This document shows, one piece after another, positions 1-5,536 of a DNA stretch of 7,599 nt (position 1 is the stretch's first letter; the number at the start of each line of letters is the position of its first letter). The position numbers and the translations under genes are program-made. Where the stretch lies: positions 1-7,599 of the forward strand of contig JAPKGD010000071.1 in assembly GCA_026648125.1 (NCBI GenBank), in the 5' to 3' direction. The DNA comes from Bdellovibrionales bacterium (GTDB lineage: Bacteria > Bdellovibrionota > Bdellovibrionia > Bdellovibrionales > UBA1609). The notes under the pieces are model-generated. The model had not been told where the DNA came from and did not search any database. It saw only the letters and a list, made by a program, of their open reading frames with translations.

Positions 1-1
1 T

Positions 2-1222
2 AGGGCCATCAAACAGCTCGGATTTGCGGAGTTCAGTTTTCCGGGTGCGACGCACAATAGATTTTTGCACTCCATCGGGGTGGCGCATCTTGCCAGTGAG
101 GCCTTTGACAATATTTTTCGAACTTGGCGATTTTCTGCCCCAGAGGTGCGCAGTCGTCTGAAAACGGCATTGCGATTGGCGGCGCTATTACACGACATCG
201 GGCATGGTCCACTCAGCCACACGACGGAAGAGGTTATGCCACGCCTTCAGGACCTTCAGGTCACTGCCTATGAAGAGCTGAGGGGTGAGCGAACGGTGAC
301 TTATGATCCCTCTCGGCAGGCGAACCATGAGGATTACACTATCAAATTCATTACCGACTCGTCGCTGACCGATACTTTAGAGCTACATTTTCCTGGCATC
401 TCACCCCTTCACATCGCCTGCTTGATTGATAAGGGGCTGCAAAGCCCGGATGATTTCTTTCGCGACCAGCAGCTCGATTTTCGCAATATACTCAGCCAAA
501 TCATTAGCTCTGAACTCGATGCGGACCGTATGGATTACCTCGAGCGAGATGCTTATTTTTGTGGAACCAATTATGGCAAAGTGGAGCTAAATTGGTTGCT
601 CAGTAACCTCACGTATCACACTGTTGAGCACGAAGTTCATCTCGCCTTGAATCGCCGAGCCCTTTACACCTTTGATGATTTTATTTTAGCACGTCATCAT
701 ATGCATTTGATGGTTTACTTCCACCATAAAGCCATCATTTATGAGGAACTTTTGAACCGCTACCTTGCCTCAAAGGATTGCAGCTTTTTTCTTCCTGCGG
801 ACATCGAGGAATACATTAAGTGCACGGACTATGCGCTTTACCAACATCTAGGATCGGTGAGTAATGAGTGGGCGAGGCGCATTTCTGAGAGACGCCCCTA
901 TCGCATGCTTTTTGAACTACATTCAGCGGGAAACACCGAGCGGCCAGAGAAGATAAAGCAATCTCTTGAGAATGAGTCCGTGGCCGTGATTCATTCAAGT
1001 TCTCAGGCGCGATTGAGCAAATACCATACTGCGAGTCCGAAGGAGAGGTCGGTCACAATCTTCGTGGTTGATGATTACGATCGGCAAGCAAAGCCCTTTC
1101 CGCTTGAAGAGGGCACCCAGATCTTTGCGAGGTACGAAGAAATTCGCCAGATTGATCGACTTTATGTACCCCCAGAACAGTTTACCAAAGCCGAAAAGAT
1201 CCTCCTCGATCAGGGGCTATAA
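2..1222 (+). CDS. HD-domain phosphohydrolase (COG1078 / SAMHD1-like dNTPase family), 5'-partial
   Basis: The frame is open from base 2, and the codons before the TTG at 65 already read as conserved family sequence (IKQLGFAEF, then FPGATHNRF). The gene therefore starts before the window, and about 406 residues are visible. Metal-binding signatures of the HD fold are all present: the His of HNRFLHS (codon 68-70), the His-Asp pair of LLHDIGHGPLSH (191-196), and the Asp in SELDADRMDYLERD (524-526), which matches the fourth ligand in SAMHD1-type enzymes. Only a few tens of N-terminal residues seem to be missing, judging from relatives of about 430 residues such as B. subtilis YwfO. Members are soluble metal-dependent phosphohydrolases, and several hydrolyse dNTPs to deoxynucleoside and triphosphate. 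The exact substrate here cannot be read from sequence. No neighbour on the same strand is close enough to prove an operon. Family assignment is secure; dNTPase activity is inference. Confidence 0.93.
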   Translation, partial: RAIKQLGFAEFSFPGATHNRFLHSIGVAHLASEAFDNIFRTWRFSAPEVRSRLKTALRLAALLHDIGHGPLSHTTEEVMPRLQDLQVTAYEELRGERTVTYDPSRQANHEDYTIKFITDSSLTDTLELHFPGISPLHIACLIDKGLQSPDDFFRDQQLDFRNILSQIISSELDADRMDYLERDAYFCGTNYGKVELNWLLSNLTYHTVEHEVHLALNRRALYTFDDFILARHHMHLMVYFHHKAIIYEELLNRYLASKDCSFFLPADIEEYIKCTDYALYQHLGSVSNEWARRISERRPYRMLFELHSAGNTERPEKIKQSLENESVAVIHSSSQARLSKYHTASPKERSVTIFVVDDYDRQAKPFPLEEGTQIFARYEEIRQIDRLYVPPEQFTKAEKILLDQGL

Positions 1223-1254
1223 CCAAGTAAAATCATATAGTTAAGTGGTTTTTT
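1221..1254 (+). terminator. weak candidate terminator after the HD gene
   Basis: AACCA at 1221-1225 can pair with TGGTT at 1246-1250. An inner TAA/TTA pairing (1228-1230 with 1241-1243) lies beyond two mismatches. Four further T residues follow directly. The stem is AT-rich, has a large loop and overlaps the stop codon, so it is only a weak intrinsic terminator candidate. Confidence 0.25.
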
Positions 1255-1286
1255 GGGGAAAACGTGTGTTTGTGTTCTCAATGGGA

Positions 1287-1292
1287 TATACT
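1287..1292 (+). promoter_or_regulatory. candidate -10 box for the carbamoyltransferase-like gene
   Basis: TATACT matches the sigma-70 -10 consensus at five of six positions and lies 26 bp before the TTG start. That would place the mRNA start near 1299, just ahead of the ribosome binding site. No convincing -35 box lies at the usual distance; the region at 1264-1270 is only TG-rich. The 96-bp gap after the HD gene is otherwise unexplained. Confidence 0.4.
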
Positions 1293-1303
1293 AAGAATCC
1301 TTT

Positions 1304-1310
1304 AAGGAGG
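1304..1310 (+). promoter_or_regulatory. strong ribosome binding site for a TTG start
   Basis: AAGGAGG is a near-perfect Shine-Dalgarno sequence ending 8 bp before TTG at 1319. It decides the start of the following gene, since no ATG or GTG in that frame lies at a suitable distance. Confidence 0.85.
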
Positions 1311-1318
1311 ACCCAGCC

Positions 1319-2485
1319 TTGGGTGATTCCAAAAAAAAGGTTTGTTTAGGTATCTCTTGGGCGCCGCGAACGGCGGCTGCGGCCCTTGTCGGTGAAGAGG
1401 GTATAATTGCCTCGGCTCAAGAAGAACGGGGCGGAAGTCGGCGCCGTCTCTTGCCGCAAAAGGCCATTGAATATTGCCTGAGCCATGCCGGACTAAGCAC
1501 AATTGATCAAATTTCGACTCTCGCATTGCAATCTAAGCATGCTGCCGATTGGTCTGACTTTTTTGCCACCCAATTCTCTGAGGAAAAGGGATGGATTGAA
1601 AGTCTGATCACTCTGCCGGGAAATATTCGGCACGAATATAGGTTTAGAACGGAATTGAAACGGCAGCTTGGCCACATGAGCCGATCCGAAGAAATACCAG
1701 AAATTCTTTATGTCTCCGATGAGCTTGCAGCGGCACAAGGTCTTTACGCCAGACACGTCCGACAAGCCGTGGCCCTATTGGTGCTTGATACGCCTTTCGC
1801 ACGATCAGCCTCGGGATTATGGCGGGCCGGTGCAAATGGTCTCGAAGAGGTCTGGCGACAGGATTACCCACAGTCGTTGGAGTTGTTACTTGCGAATCTC
1901 GCAGGCTTCAGTGGTTTTCGTGGTCGCATGGGACAGCGCCAGTTTTTACAGTTGTCCGAATACGGCGAGCTGAGATTTTTAGATCATATCAATGAGTTGA
2001 TGAGCGTTGACGAGTTTGGCCGCTTTCATGTGAATACAGATCGACTCGTCATGGACCCGGCGCGCGAAACCGTATGGTCGGAGCTTGGGGATCTTTTTGA
2101 TTCTTCTCCAAGAAAGCCGGATCAATCTATTAGCTCTCGGGAAATTGATCTGTCCTTTTCGTTTTTTTACGCCATAGGAAAATGGGTGGAGCAGATCGGT
2201 AAAACCATGAAAGATCAATTAAAGGTTCCTGATCTGATGGTGCGAGGACATGGTCCTTTGTTTGATAAAATGAAGCCCATTATGAAGCAAAATTCAATTC
2301 AGGCGCAGTTTATACCTGCAGCGGACGACCCGTTATTATTAGCTATGGGCGCTGGAATAGAAGGATTAGTGTTGGCCGGAGGGGAGTCGCCGATGCTTGT
2401 GGGCGGCTCTCCACATCCGCAGGCCATTTTCTCATCTTTGACCGAGGCAAGAAACAGTAGCGCCAGCAATTTAGCTTCAAACTGA
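1319..2485 (+). CDS. degenerate carbamoyltransferase-like protein (NodU/TobZ family, Kae1-like domain only)
   Basis: The 388-residue product follows the Kae1-like (ASKHA) half of NodU/CmcH/TobZ O-carbamoyltransferases in order. It has an N-terminal LGIS strand (10-13), then ASAQEER (31-37) and the P-x-x-AIEYCL stretch (46-54). Later come a segment around SEYGELRF (213-220), equivalent to the LAxYG region, and a C-terminal FIPAADDPLLLAMGAG (331-346), equivalent to the Pa-x-D-x-G-x-AlGAA block. Key residues are changed. The HHxxHA metal motif reads DELAAAQ (134-140) with no histidine, the DGxGE motif is reduced to D157-T-P, and GGxxLN is replaced by RGHGPLFD (309-316). The family's C-terminal YrdC-like domain is absent: 388 residues against roughly 550-600. 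Normal carbamoyl transfer therefore looks unlikely. The start is TTG, supported by the AAGGAGG at 1304-1310. It is probably co-transcribed with the DCC protein 7 bp downstream. Homology is likely but remote; the actual role is unknown. Confidence 0.72.
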   Translation: MGDSKKKVCLGISWAPRTAAAALVGEEGIIASAQEERGGSRRRLLPQKAIEYCLSHAGLSTIDQISTLALQSKHAADWSDFFATQFSEEKGWIESLITLPGNIRHEYRFRTELKRQLGHMSRSEEIPEILYVSDELAAAQGLYARHVRQAVALLVLDTPFARSASGLWRAGANGLEEVWRQDYPQSLELLLANLAGFSGFRGRMGQRQFLQLSEYGELRFLDHINELMSVDEFGRFHVNTDRLVMDPARETVWSELGDLFDSSPRKPDQSISSREIDLSFSFFYAIGKWVEQIGKTMKDQLKVPDLMVRGHGPLFDKMKPIMKQNSIQAQFIPAADDPLLLAMGAGIEGLVLAGGESPMLVGGSPHPQAIFSSLTEARNSSASNLASN

Positions 2486-2492
2486 GCAGACC

Positions 2493-2888
2493 ATGGCGAA
2501 GATCATCGTCTTCTTTGATGGAATTTGTAATCTGTGTAATGGATCTGTCGATTTTCTGATTCAAAGAGATCAAAACGCAAAATTAAAGTTTTCGAGTCTG
2601 CAGGGTGAGACGGCGAAGGAATTTATACCTGACCTCGATCGTGAGAAAATGCGGACGATCGTAGTTTGGAACGACGGAGAAATACTTCGAGAGTCTGAGG
2701 CTGTTCTTTTTTTACTTCACCACCTTGGCGGAATTTGGAGACTGATGGCTTGGCTCGGTCGCATGGTTCCGAGAAATTTTCGTGATTTGACCTACCGATT
2801 AGTTTCTCGAAATCGATACCGTTGGTTCGGTCAACGATCTTCCTGCCGAATGCCCAGTCAGGATGAAAAAAGTCGTTTTCTCGACTAG
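2493..2888 (+). CDS. DCC-family thiol-disulfide oxidoreductase-like protein (DUF393, YuxK-like)
   Basis: This 131-residue protein is a complete member of the DCC family. The naming motif FFDGICNLCNGSVDFL lies at 7-22, with Asp9, Cys12 and Cys15 in a CxxC arrangement on a thioredoxin-like fold. The family's C-terminal signature is also present: RNRYRWFGQR (106-115), then Cys118 and a final RFLD. There is no signal peptide, so it is expected in the cytoplasm. Family members are predicted thiol-disulfide oxidoreductases, but physiological substrates are largely undefined. The ATG lies 7 bp after the upstream stop and has no clear Shine-Dalgarno sequence, which suggests translational coupling to the carbamoyltransferase-like gene. 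The stop is 19 bp from the convergent stop of the SGNH gene, and no terminator hairpin is visible between them. The family call is firm; a functional link to the upstream gene is inference. Confidence 0.92.
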   Translation: MAKIIVFFDGICNLCNGSVDFLIQRDQNAKLKFSSLQGETAKEFIPDLDREKMRTIVVWNDGEILRESEAVLFLLHHLGGIWRLMAWLGRMVPRNFRDLTYRLVSRNRYRWFGQRSSCRMPSQDEKSRFLD

Positions 2889-2907
2889 CCACATCCTCCA
2901 CACGAAC

Positions 2908-4068
2908 TCAATTTTTGAGATCTAAATCCTCGGAAAGCCATTTGCCAATAAGACGGTGGGCTTCAGCGTTGGGATGACAGTCAGCCGGAGTGGCTGAGGG
3001 AAACTCGGATATCTCACTATAACTTCCATTTGAATAGTCGAAGACTTCAATGTCTCGCTTAAGGAGTTCCTCTTTGAGCGGATTGATCGCGAATTGCAAG
3101 GCGCCATAGCTGTCGGGATAGAGTAAAACCACAAAACGATTCGTCCGCAGTGTGCCACTGAGATATTTCTCTTTAAGATCGCGTAGAGCGTCTGCATAGT
3201 CTCTCACGAAATCGGGGACTATCCTCCCTGAGCGGACGTAGAGATCCAAATTTATCCAGCGAAAGAATTCAGACTTATAAAGGAGCTGAATCCAATGGAC
3301 GAGAATGGGCCGCGACTCTCTCCATGGCCCGCGGGAGTGAAAGTGTCCGTCGGCTTCTCTCTCGATGTGATGAAAATCAGAGAGGTAATGGTTGAGTAAG
3401 GAGTAGCTTCCGGCCATGCGCGCAAGGTGAGCTCCAATAAAGACAAATATTCCAACTCCTTCCCTTTGAGCAAGAAAGGATAACGAGGGATCTTTCTCCA
3501 TGTAGGCGATAGAATCTGCCGCCGAGCCCCCTTGTCTCGCCAGATTATAGGCTCGGTTTCCTGGAGAATTTTCTTGGACAAAAAAGGGGAGAGTTTCATT
3601 ATCGTTTACGGTGGCACCATAGGTGAACGAGCAGCCCCAAAAGACGAGATGCTTCAAATCAGATCCGGAACGATGGTCTGGGGTAAGACGCTGCTCATTT
3701 GGAAATTCCGTAGAAGTCCAAGTGAGTAATCGCTGTCCTTTGTAATTTAGCTGGTTTTCGATGATTGTCGTGGGGATCCACTCGTTTCTGTTGGGTCCTT
3801 GTCGAATGAGGACTTTTGCGCCCTCCTTACTTGATTTTTTGTGGGAAACACCATCATAGTCACAATGATAATCGTGTTCAAATTTCGCTTTAAATTCGCG
3901 ACGTACGAGGAGGGGAGAATTGATACTTTCAGGTACGGCAATTGATGAAATTTTAAGGTGAGACTGTCTGAGTTGAGTCGGACGGATAAGGCGAACGGAG
4001 AATTCCGCAATTAGGAACACAAACGCAAACAAGACAATCGAAAGTAGAGTAAGAGCCAATTTTCGCAA
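2908..4068 (-). CDS. membrane-anchored SGNH/GDSL-hydrolase-like protein
   Basis: The 386-residue product begins with a short basic start (MRK) and a hydrophobic segment (about 4-22) without a clear cleavage site, so it is probably a signal anchor with the rest outside the inner membrane. SGNH blocks appear in order. Block I is LVFWGCSFTYG (141-151), with candidate nucleophile Ser147. Block II is the Gly in LARQGGSAAD (176-185). Block V is ADCHPNAEAH (362-371), supplying Asp363 and His365. Block III, usually GxN, reads IGAHLAR (211-217), so the oxyanion-hole Asn seems replaced by His214. Relatives are esterases or acyl/acetyl transfer enzymes, often acting on envelope glycans or lipids; the substrate here is unknown. 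The start is TTG at 4068, chosen because AAGGA precedes it by 6 bp and the signal anchor follows at once. It lies 39 bp after the peptidase gene on the same strand, so the two probably share a transcript. Confidence 0.78.
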   Translation of the reverse strand: MRKLALTLLSIVLFAFVFLIAEFSVRLIRPTQLRQSHLKISSIAVPESINSPLLVRREFKAKFEHDYHCDYDGVSHKKSSKEGAKVLIRQGPNRNEWIPTTIIENQLNYKGQRLLTWTSTEFPNEQRLTPDHRSGSDLKHLVFWGCSFTYGATVNDNETLPFFVQENSPGNRAYNLARQGGSAADSIAYMEKDPSLSFLAQREGVGIFVFIGAHLARMAGSYSLLNHYLSDFHHIEREADGHFHSRGPWRESRPILVHWIQLLYKSEFFRWINLDLYVRSGRIVPDFVRDYADALRDLKEKYLSGTLRTNRFVVLLYPDSYGALQFAINPLKEELLKRDIEVFDYSNGSYSEISEFPSATPADCHPNAEAHRLIGKWLSEDLDLKN

Positions 4069-4074
4069 TGTCGA

Positions 4075-4079
4075 TCCTT
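4075..4079 (-). promoter_or_regulatory. ribosome binding site for the TTG start of the SGNH gene
   Basis: Read on the minus strand, AAGGA lies 6 bp before TTG (4068-4066). There is no in-frame ATG nearby, so this site fixes the start just ahead of the hydrophobic signal anchor. Confidence 0.65.
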
Positions 4080-4107
4080 AGCCTGTGGTCTACGCGGAGG
4101 CGAGGGT

Positions 4108-4554
4108 TTAGTTCTTCATATAAGTTTCTCTGAACCAATTTTGAACATCAATAGCTAAAATTTCGGCCGAGGGATCAGTCAATAGGTCGTAGTTTTGATA
4201 GTGATGTTGCACATAATGTGCAAGCTCATGGGCAATTGAATCATCAATGGTGCGCTTGAGCTTTTGGTAATATTCGGAATCGTCAGAAATATAGATTTTA
4301 TTTTTAGAAATCGAGAAGGCATTGGAAAAGGCTTCGGGTATTAAGCCCCATTGATCTTTGATCGCCTCTTGAAACTGACTTAAGGGTGTTTCGCTTTCAA
4401 AAAAAACCTTAGGAAGCGGCACACTTTCTCTCGCCTCGACTTTCATAAAACTCATTACGGCTTGTAGAATAAAATCAACTGAGTGCTTTGGTTTTTCGGC
4501 CGCTTGAGCAGCCAAAGCGCTCCAAAGGCATAGACTTAAGGCGATCCCCCTCAT
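4108..4554 (-). CDS. small secreted zinc-metallopeptidase-like protein (HExxH)
   Basis: The product is 148 residues from the chosen start. A signal peptide (MRGIALSLCLWSALAAQAA, cleavage likely near residue 19, A-x-A) leads to export. The only recognisable catalytic element is HELAHYVQHH, with His109, Glu110 and His113 forming HExxH. Glu131 in SAEILA, 18 residues further on, is a plausible third zinc ligand of gluzincin type. The short chain (about 130 residues mature) is much smaller than classical thermolysin-type peptidases, so this is a minimal peptidase fold or a single-domain family of unknown function. I do not recognise a named gene. An in-frame ATG at 4569 would add five residues, but its codons 2-4 form the Shine-Dalgarno sequence GGAGGGGGA of the ATG at 4554, so the inner start is preferred. 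It precedes the SGNH gene on the same strand. Peptidase activity is inference from the motif. Confidence 0.75.
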   Translation of the reverse strand: MRGIALSLCLWSALAAQAAEKPKHSVDFILQAVMSFMKVEARESVPLPKVFFESETPLSQFQEAIKDQWGLIPEAFSNAFSISKNKIYISDDSEYYQKLKRTIDDSIAHELAHYVQHHYQNYDLLTDPSAEILAIDVQNWFRETYMKN

Positions 4555-4557
4555 AAT

Positions 4558-4566
4558 TCCCCCTCC
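4558..4566 (-). promoter_or_regulatory. ribosome binding site deciding the peptidase start
   Basis: On the minus strand GGAGGGGGA stands directly upstream of ATG 4554, with GGAGG spaced 7 bp from it. The other ATG at 4569 has only a weak purine tract (GGGGAAAA) and would place this site inside the coding region. The site therefore favours the shorter protein, which also has the better signal peptide. Confidence 0.75.
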
Positions 4567-4583
4567 CATATTTTCCCCGCTCA

Positions 4584-4597
4584 GTAGGCTTCCCTAC
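4584..4597. repeat. short inverted repeat upstream of the peptidase gene
   Basis: GTAGG (4584-4588) and CCTAC (4593-4597) form perfect 5-bp arms around a 4-nt loop. It sits about 30 bp upstream of the peptidase start and could be a leader hairpin or a small operator. Arms this short can arise by chance. Confidence 0.35.
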
Positions 4598-4635
4598 AGA
4601 GGGAATGGGGTCAATGGGCGAATCGGAGAATGTTC

Positions 4636-4652
4636 TAAATTTATGAAATTTA
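4636..4652. repeat. AT-rich perfect inverted repeat (possible operator)
   Basis: TAAATTT (4636-4642) and AAATTTA (4646-4652) are perfect 7-bp arms separated by ATG. The element lies in the gap upstream of the minus-strand peptidase gene, where a promoter or operator would be expected. AT-rich palindromes are common, so function is uncertain. Confidence 0.4.
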
Positions 4653-4686
4653 ATTGGAGCAGGAGATGAAATTCGGATTTGGCTGG

Positions 4687-4706
4687 GGGTCAGCCTTATT
4701 TGACCT
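4687..4706. repeat. inverted repeat downstream of the SDR-like gene
   Basis: GGTCA (4688-4692) pairs with TGACC (4701-4705), extended by a G-T pair at 4687/4706, around an 8-nt loop. No T-run directly follows on either strand, so it is not a textbook terminator by itself. It may stabilise the 3' end of the SDR-like mRNA together with the neighbouring terminator candidate, or act as a binding site. Confidence 0.35.
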
Positions 4707-4708
4707 AT

Positions 4709-4729
4709 AAAAAGGGCCTATTTAAAGGC
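4709..4729 (-). terminator. weak intrinsic terminator candidate after the SDR-like gene
   Basis: On the minus strand, GCCT (4729-4726) can pair with AGGC (4719-4716) across a 6-nt loop, followed by CC and five T residues (4713-4709). It begins about 24 bp after the stop at 4753. The stem is only four base pairs, so termination would be inefficient unless helped by other factors. Confidence 0.35.
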
Positions 4730-4752
4730 TTCCGGGGGACTTAACGGAGGGT

Positions 4753-5463
4753 CTACGAGAATGTTAGGACCTGACCATTGAGTCCCTGGCTGAGAGGGCT
4801 CGACAAAAACATAAGCCAAGCTGCAATCTCTCTCGGATCGAGTAACTTGGCCGATGGCATTGTTTTCTTCATTTCTTCAAAGGCGAGTTTAATTGAAGGA
4901 GATTTGGGAGCATTTCTTAAAATGTACTCTTCAGTAATTCCTAAGGAGAGTTCGTTCGTAGTTAAATTTTTGGCCCCGTATTCTTTGGATAAGGTCTCCC
5001 GCAACTGAGCAAGATCTTCGAGTATTGCCGGATTTTTCACTAAATTTGAGTGGTGACTCAACCACAAAATTCGGCTGCGTGGTCGGGAAATGAGAAATTT
5101 GATTCCCGCTTCCGCCAAGGCTTTAGAGGCACTTAAGTCTTCTGTAAATGTAGGCAGAGTGTCGACAAGAGAGTCGAGTCTTCCAAAAGAATGTACGACT
5201 CGTCCAATCACATCATTCGCATCGAAAGTGGAATTTAAGTCGACCCCAATGACTCCGGATCGCCCGTAGTGGGGATAGATCTCTCTTTGATCGTTAATGT
5301 GCTCAATATAGCGTCGAGCCTCAGGCGACTCCTTTCCAACCAGAGCGACGTCCGCCCCCTGCTCTGAGAGCACTGTCAAAATGGTTTGGGTCAGCGAGCT
5401 AAATTCGCCAATAATCGCAAGGGTTTTATCGCTGAGTTTAAGTAAGGAGTCTCGGCCTGCCAT
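4753..5463 (-). CDS. degenerate short-chain dehydrogenase/reductase (SDR)-like protein
   Basis: From ATG 5463 the product is 236 residues, close to the usual SDR length of about 250. The fold can be followed. Beta-1 is KTLAIIGEF (13-21), then EQGADVALVGKES (34-46). The segment VDLNSTFDANDVIGRVVHSF (74-93) leads into GRLDSLVDTLP (94-104), and RILWLSHHS (131-139) contains Ser136. The C-terminal stretch PREIAAWLMFLSSPLSQGLNGQVL (210-233) matches the SDR end. Hallmarks are lost: GxxxGxG reads GEFSSLT, NNAG reads DTLP, and the YxxxK position falls in NPAIL with no Tyr or Lys. Oxidoreductase activity is therefore doubtful, and a structural or regulatory role is possible. The frame stays open to 5604, but the longer start would overlap purD and adds no conserved sequence. 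No Shine-Dalgarno sequence precedes 5463; a promoter-like element places the mRNA start at or next to that ATG. It is transcribed divergently from purD. Confidence 0.75.
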   Translation of the reverse strand: MAGRDSLLKLSDKTLAIIGEFSSLTQTILTVLSEQGADVALVGKESPEARRYIEHINDQREIYPHYGRSGVIGVDLNSTFDANDVIGRVVHSFGRLDSLVDTLPTFTEDLSASKALAEAGIKFLISRPRSRILWLSHHSNLVKNPAILEDLAQLRETLSKEYGAKNLTTNELSLGITEEYILRNAPKSPSIKLAFEEMKKTMPSAKLLDPREIAAWLMFLSSPLSQGLNGQVLTFS

Positions 5464-5470
5464 GCAAAGC

Positions 5471-5499
5471 ACTCTAAAGTCATTCTTTAGAGGGGTCAA
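5471..5499 (-). promoter_or_regulatory. candidate leaderless promoter of the SDR-like gene
   Basis: On the minus strand, TTGACC (5499-5494), a 17-bp spacer and TAGAGT (5476-5471) resemble a sigma-70 promoter (five and four of six consensus bases). Seven bases separate the -10 box from the A of ATG 5463, so transcription would begin at or within a base or two of the start codon. The lack of a Shine-Dalgarno sequence agrees with this. The assignment is made by eye. Confidence 0.5.
5472..5492. repeat. 8-bp perfect inverted repeat inside the SDR promoter (possible operator)
   Basis: CTCTAAAG (5472-5479) and CTTTAGAG (5485-5492) are perfect 8-bp arms around a 5-nt centre. The element fills the spacer and touches the -10 box of the minus-strand promoter, the position expected for a repressor site. 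It lies just upstream of a leaderless start, so it would not be transcribed as a leader hairpin. Confidence 0.5.
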
Positions 5500-5528
5500 T
5501 TGACTCTGTCTCTTTGCTGAATTACATC
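5500..5528 (+). promoter_or_regulatory. candidate promoter of purD, near-leaderless
   Basis: TTGACT (5500-5505) abuts the opposing -35 box, so the two share the perfect palindrome GTCAATTGAC (5495-5504). A weak -10 follows as TTACAT (5522-5527, spacer 16) or TACATC (5523-5528, spacer 17). Transcription would start only a few bases before ATG 5537, which has no Shine-Dalgarno sequence. The -10 match is poor. Confidence 0.38.
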
Positions 5529-5536
5529 GATGGCCA

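Noticed and set aside
65..67. TTG as start of the HD phosphohydrolase
   Set aside because: The frame is open to the left edge, and the 21 preceding codons match conserved family sequence (IKQLG, FPGATHNRF). The TTG also lies just before the first metal-binding His, so it is internal.
1302..1871. Several minus-strand open frames of 74-90 codons opposite the carbamoyltransferase-like gene
   Set aside because: There is no ribosome binding site or recognisable motif, and the plus strand carries an ordered family pattern and a strong Shine-Dalgarno sequence.
2889..2907. Possible bidirectional terminator between convergent stops
   Set aside because: The 19-bp gap contains no inverted repeat or T-run, so nothing supports it.
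3252..3599. Open frame of about 115 codons on the minus strand within the SGNH gene
   Set aside because: It is a different frame of the same strand inside a gene with clear SGNH blocks, has no recognisable domain, and is best explained as a shadow.
4555..4569. ATG 4569 as start of the peptidase
   Set aside because: Its first codons are the Shine-Dalgarno sequence of ATG 4554, and it has only a weak ribosome binding site of its own.
4666..4710. 14-codon plus-strand ORF (MKFGFGWGSALFDL) preceded by GGAG
   Set aside because: It is too short to judge. The last codons lie in the inverted repeat at 4687-4706, and no promoter or downstream partner is evident. Kept only as a note.
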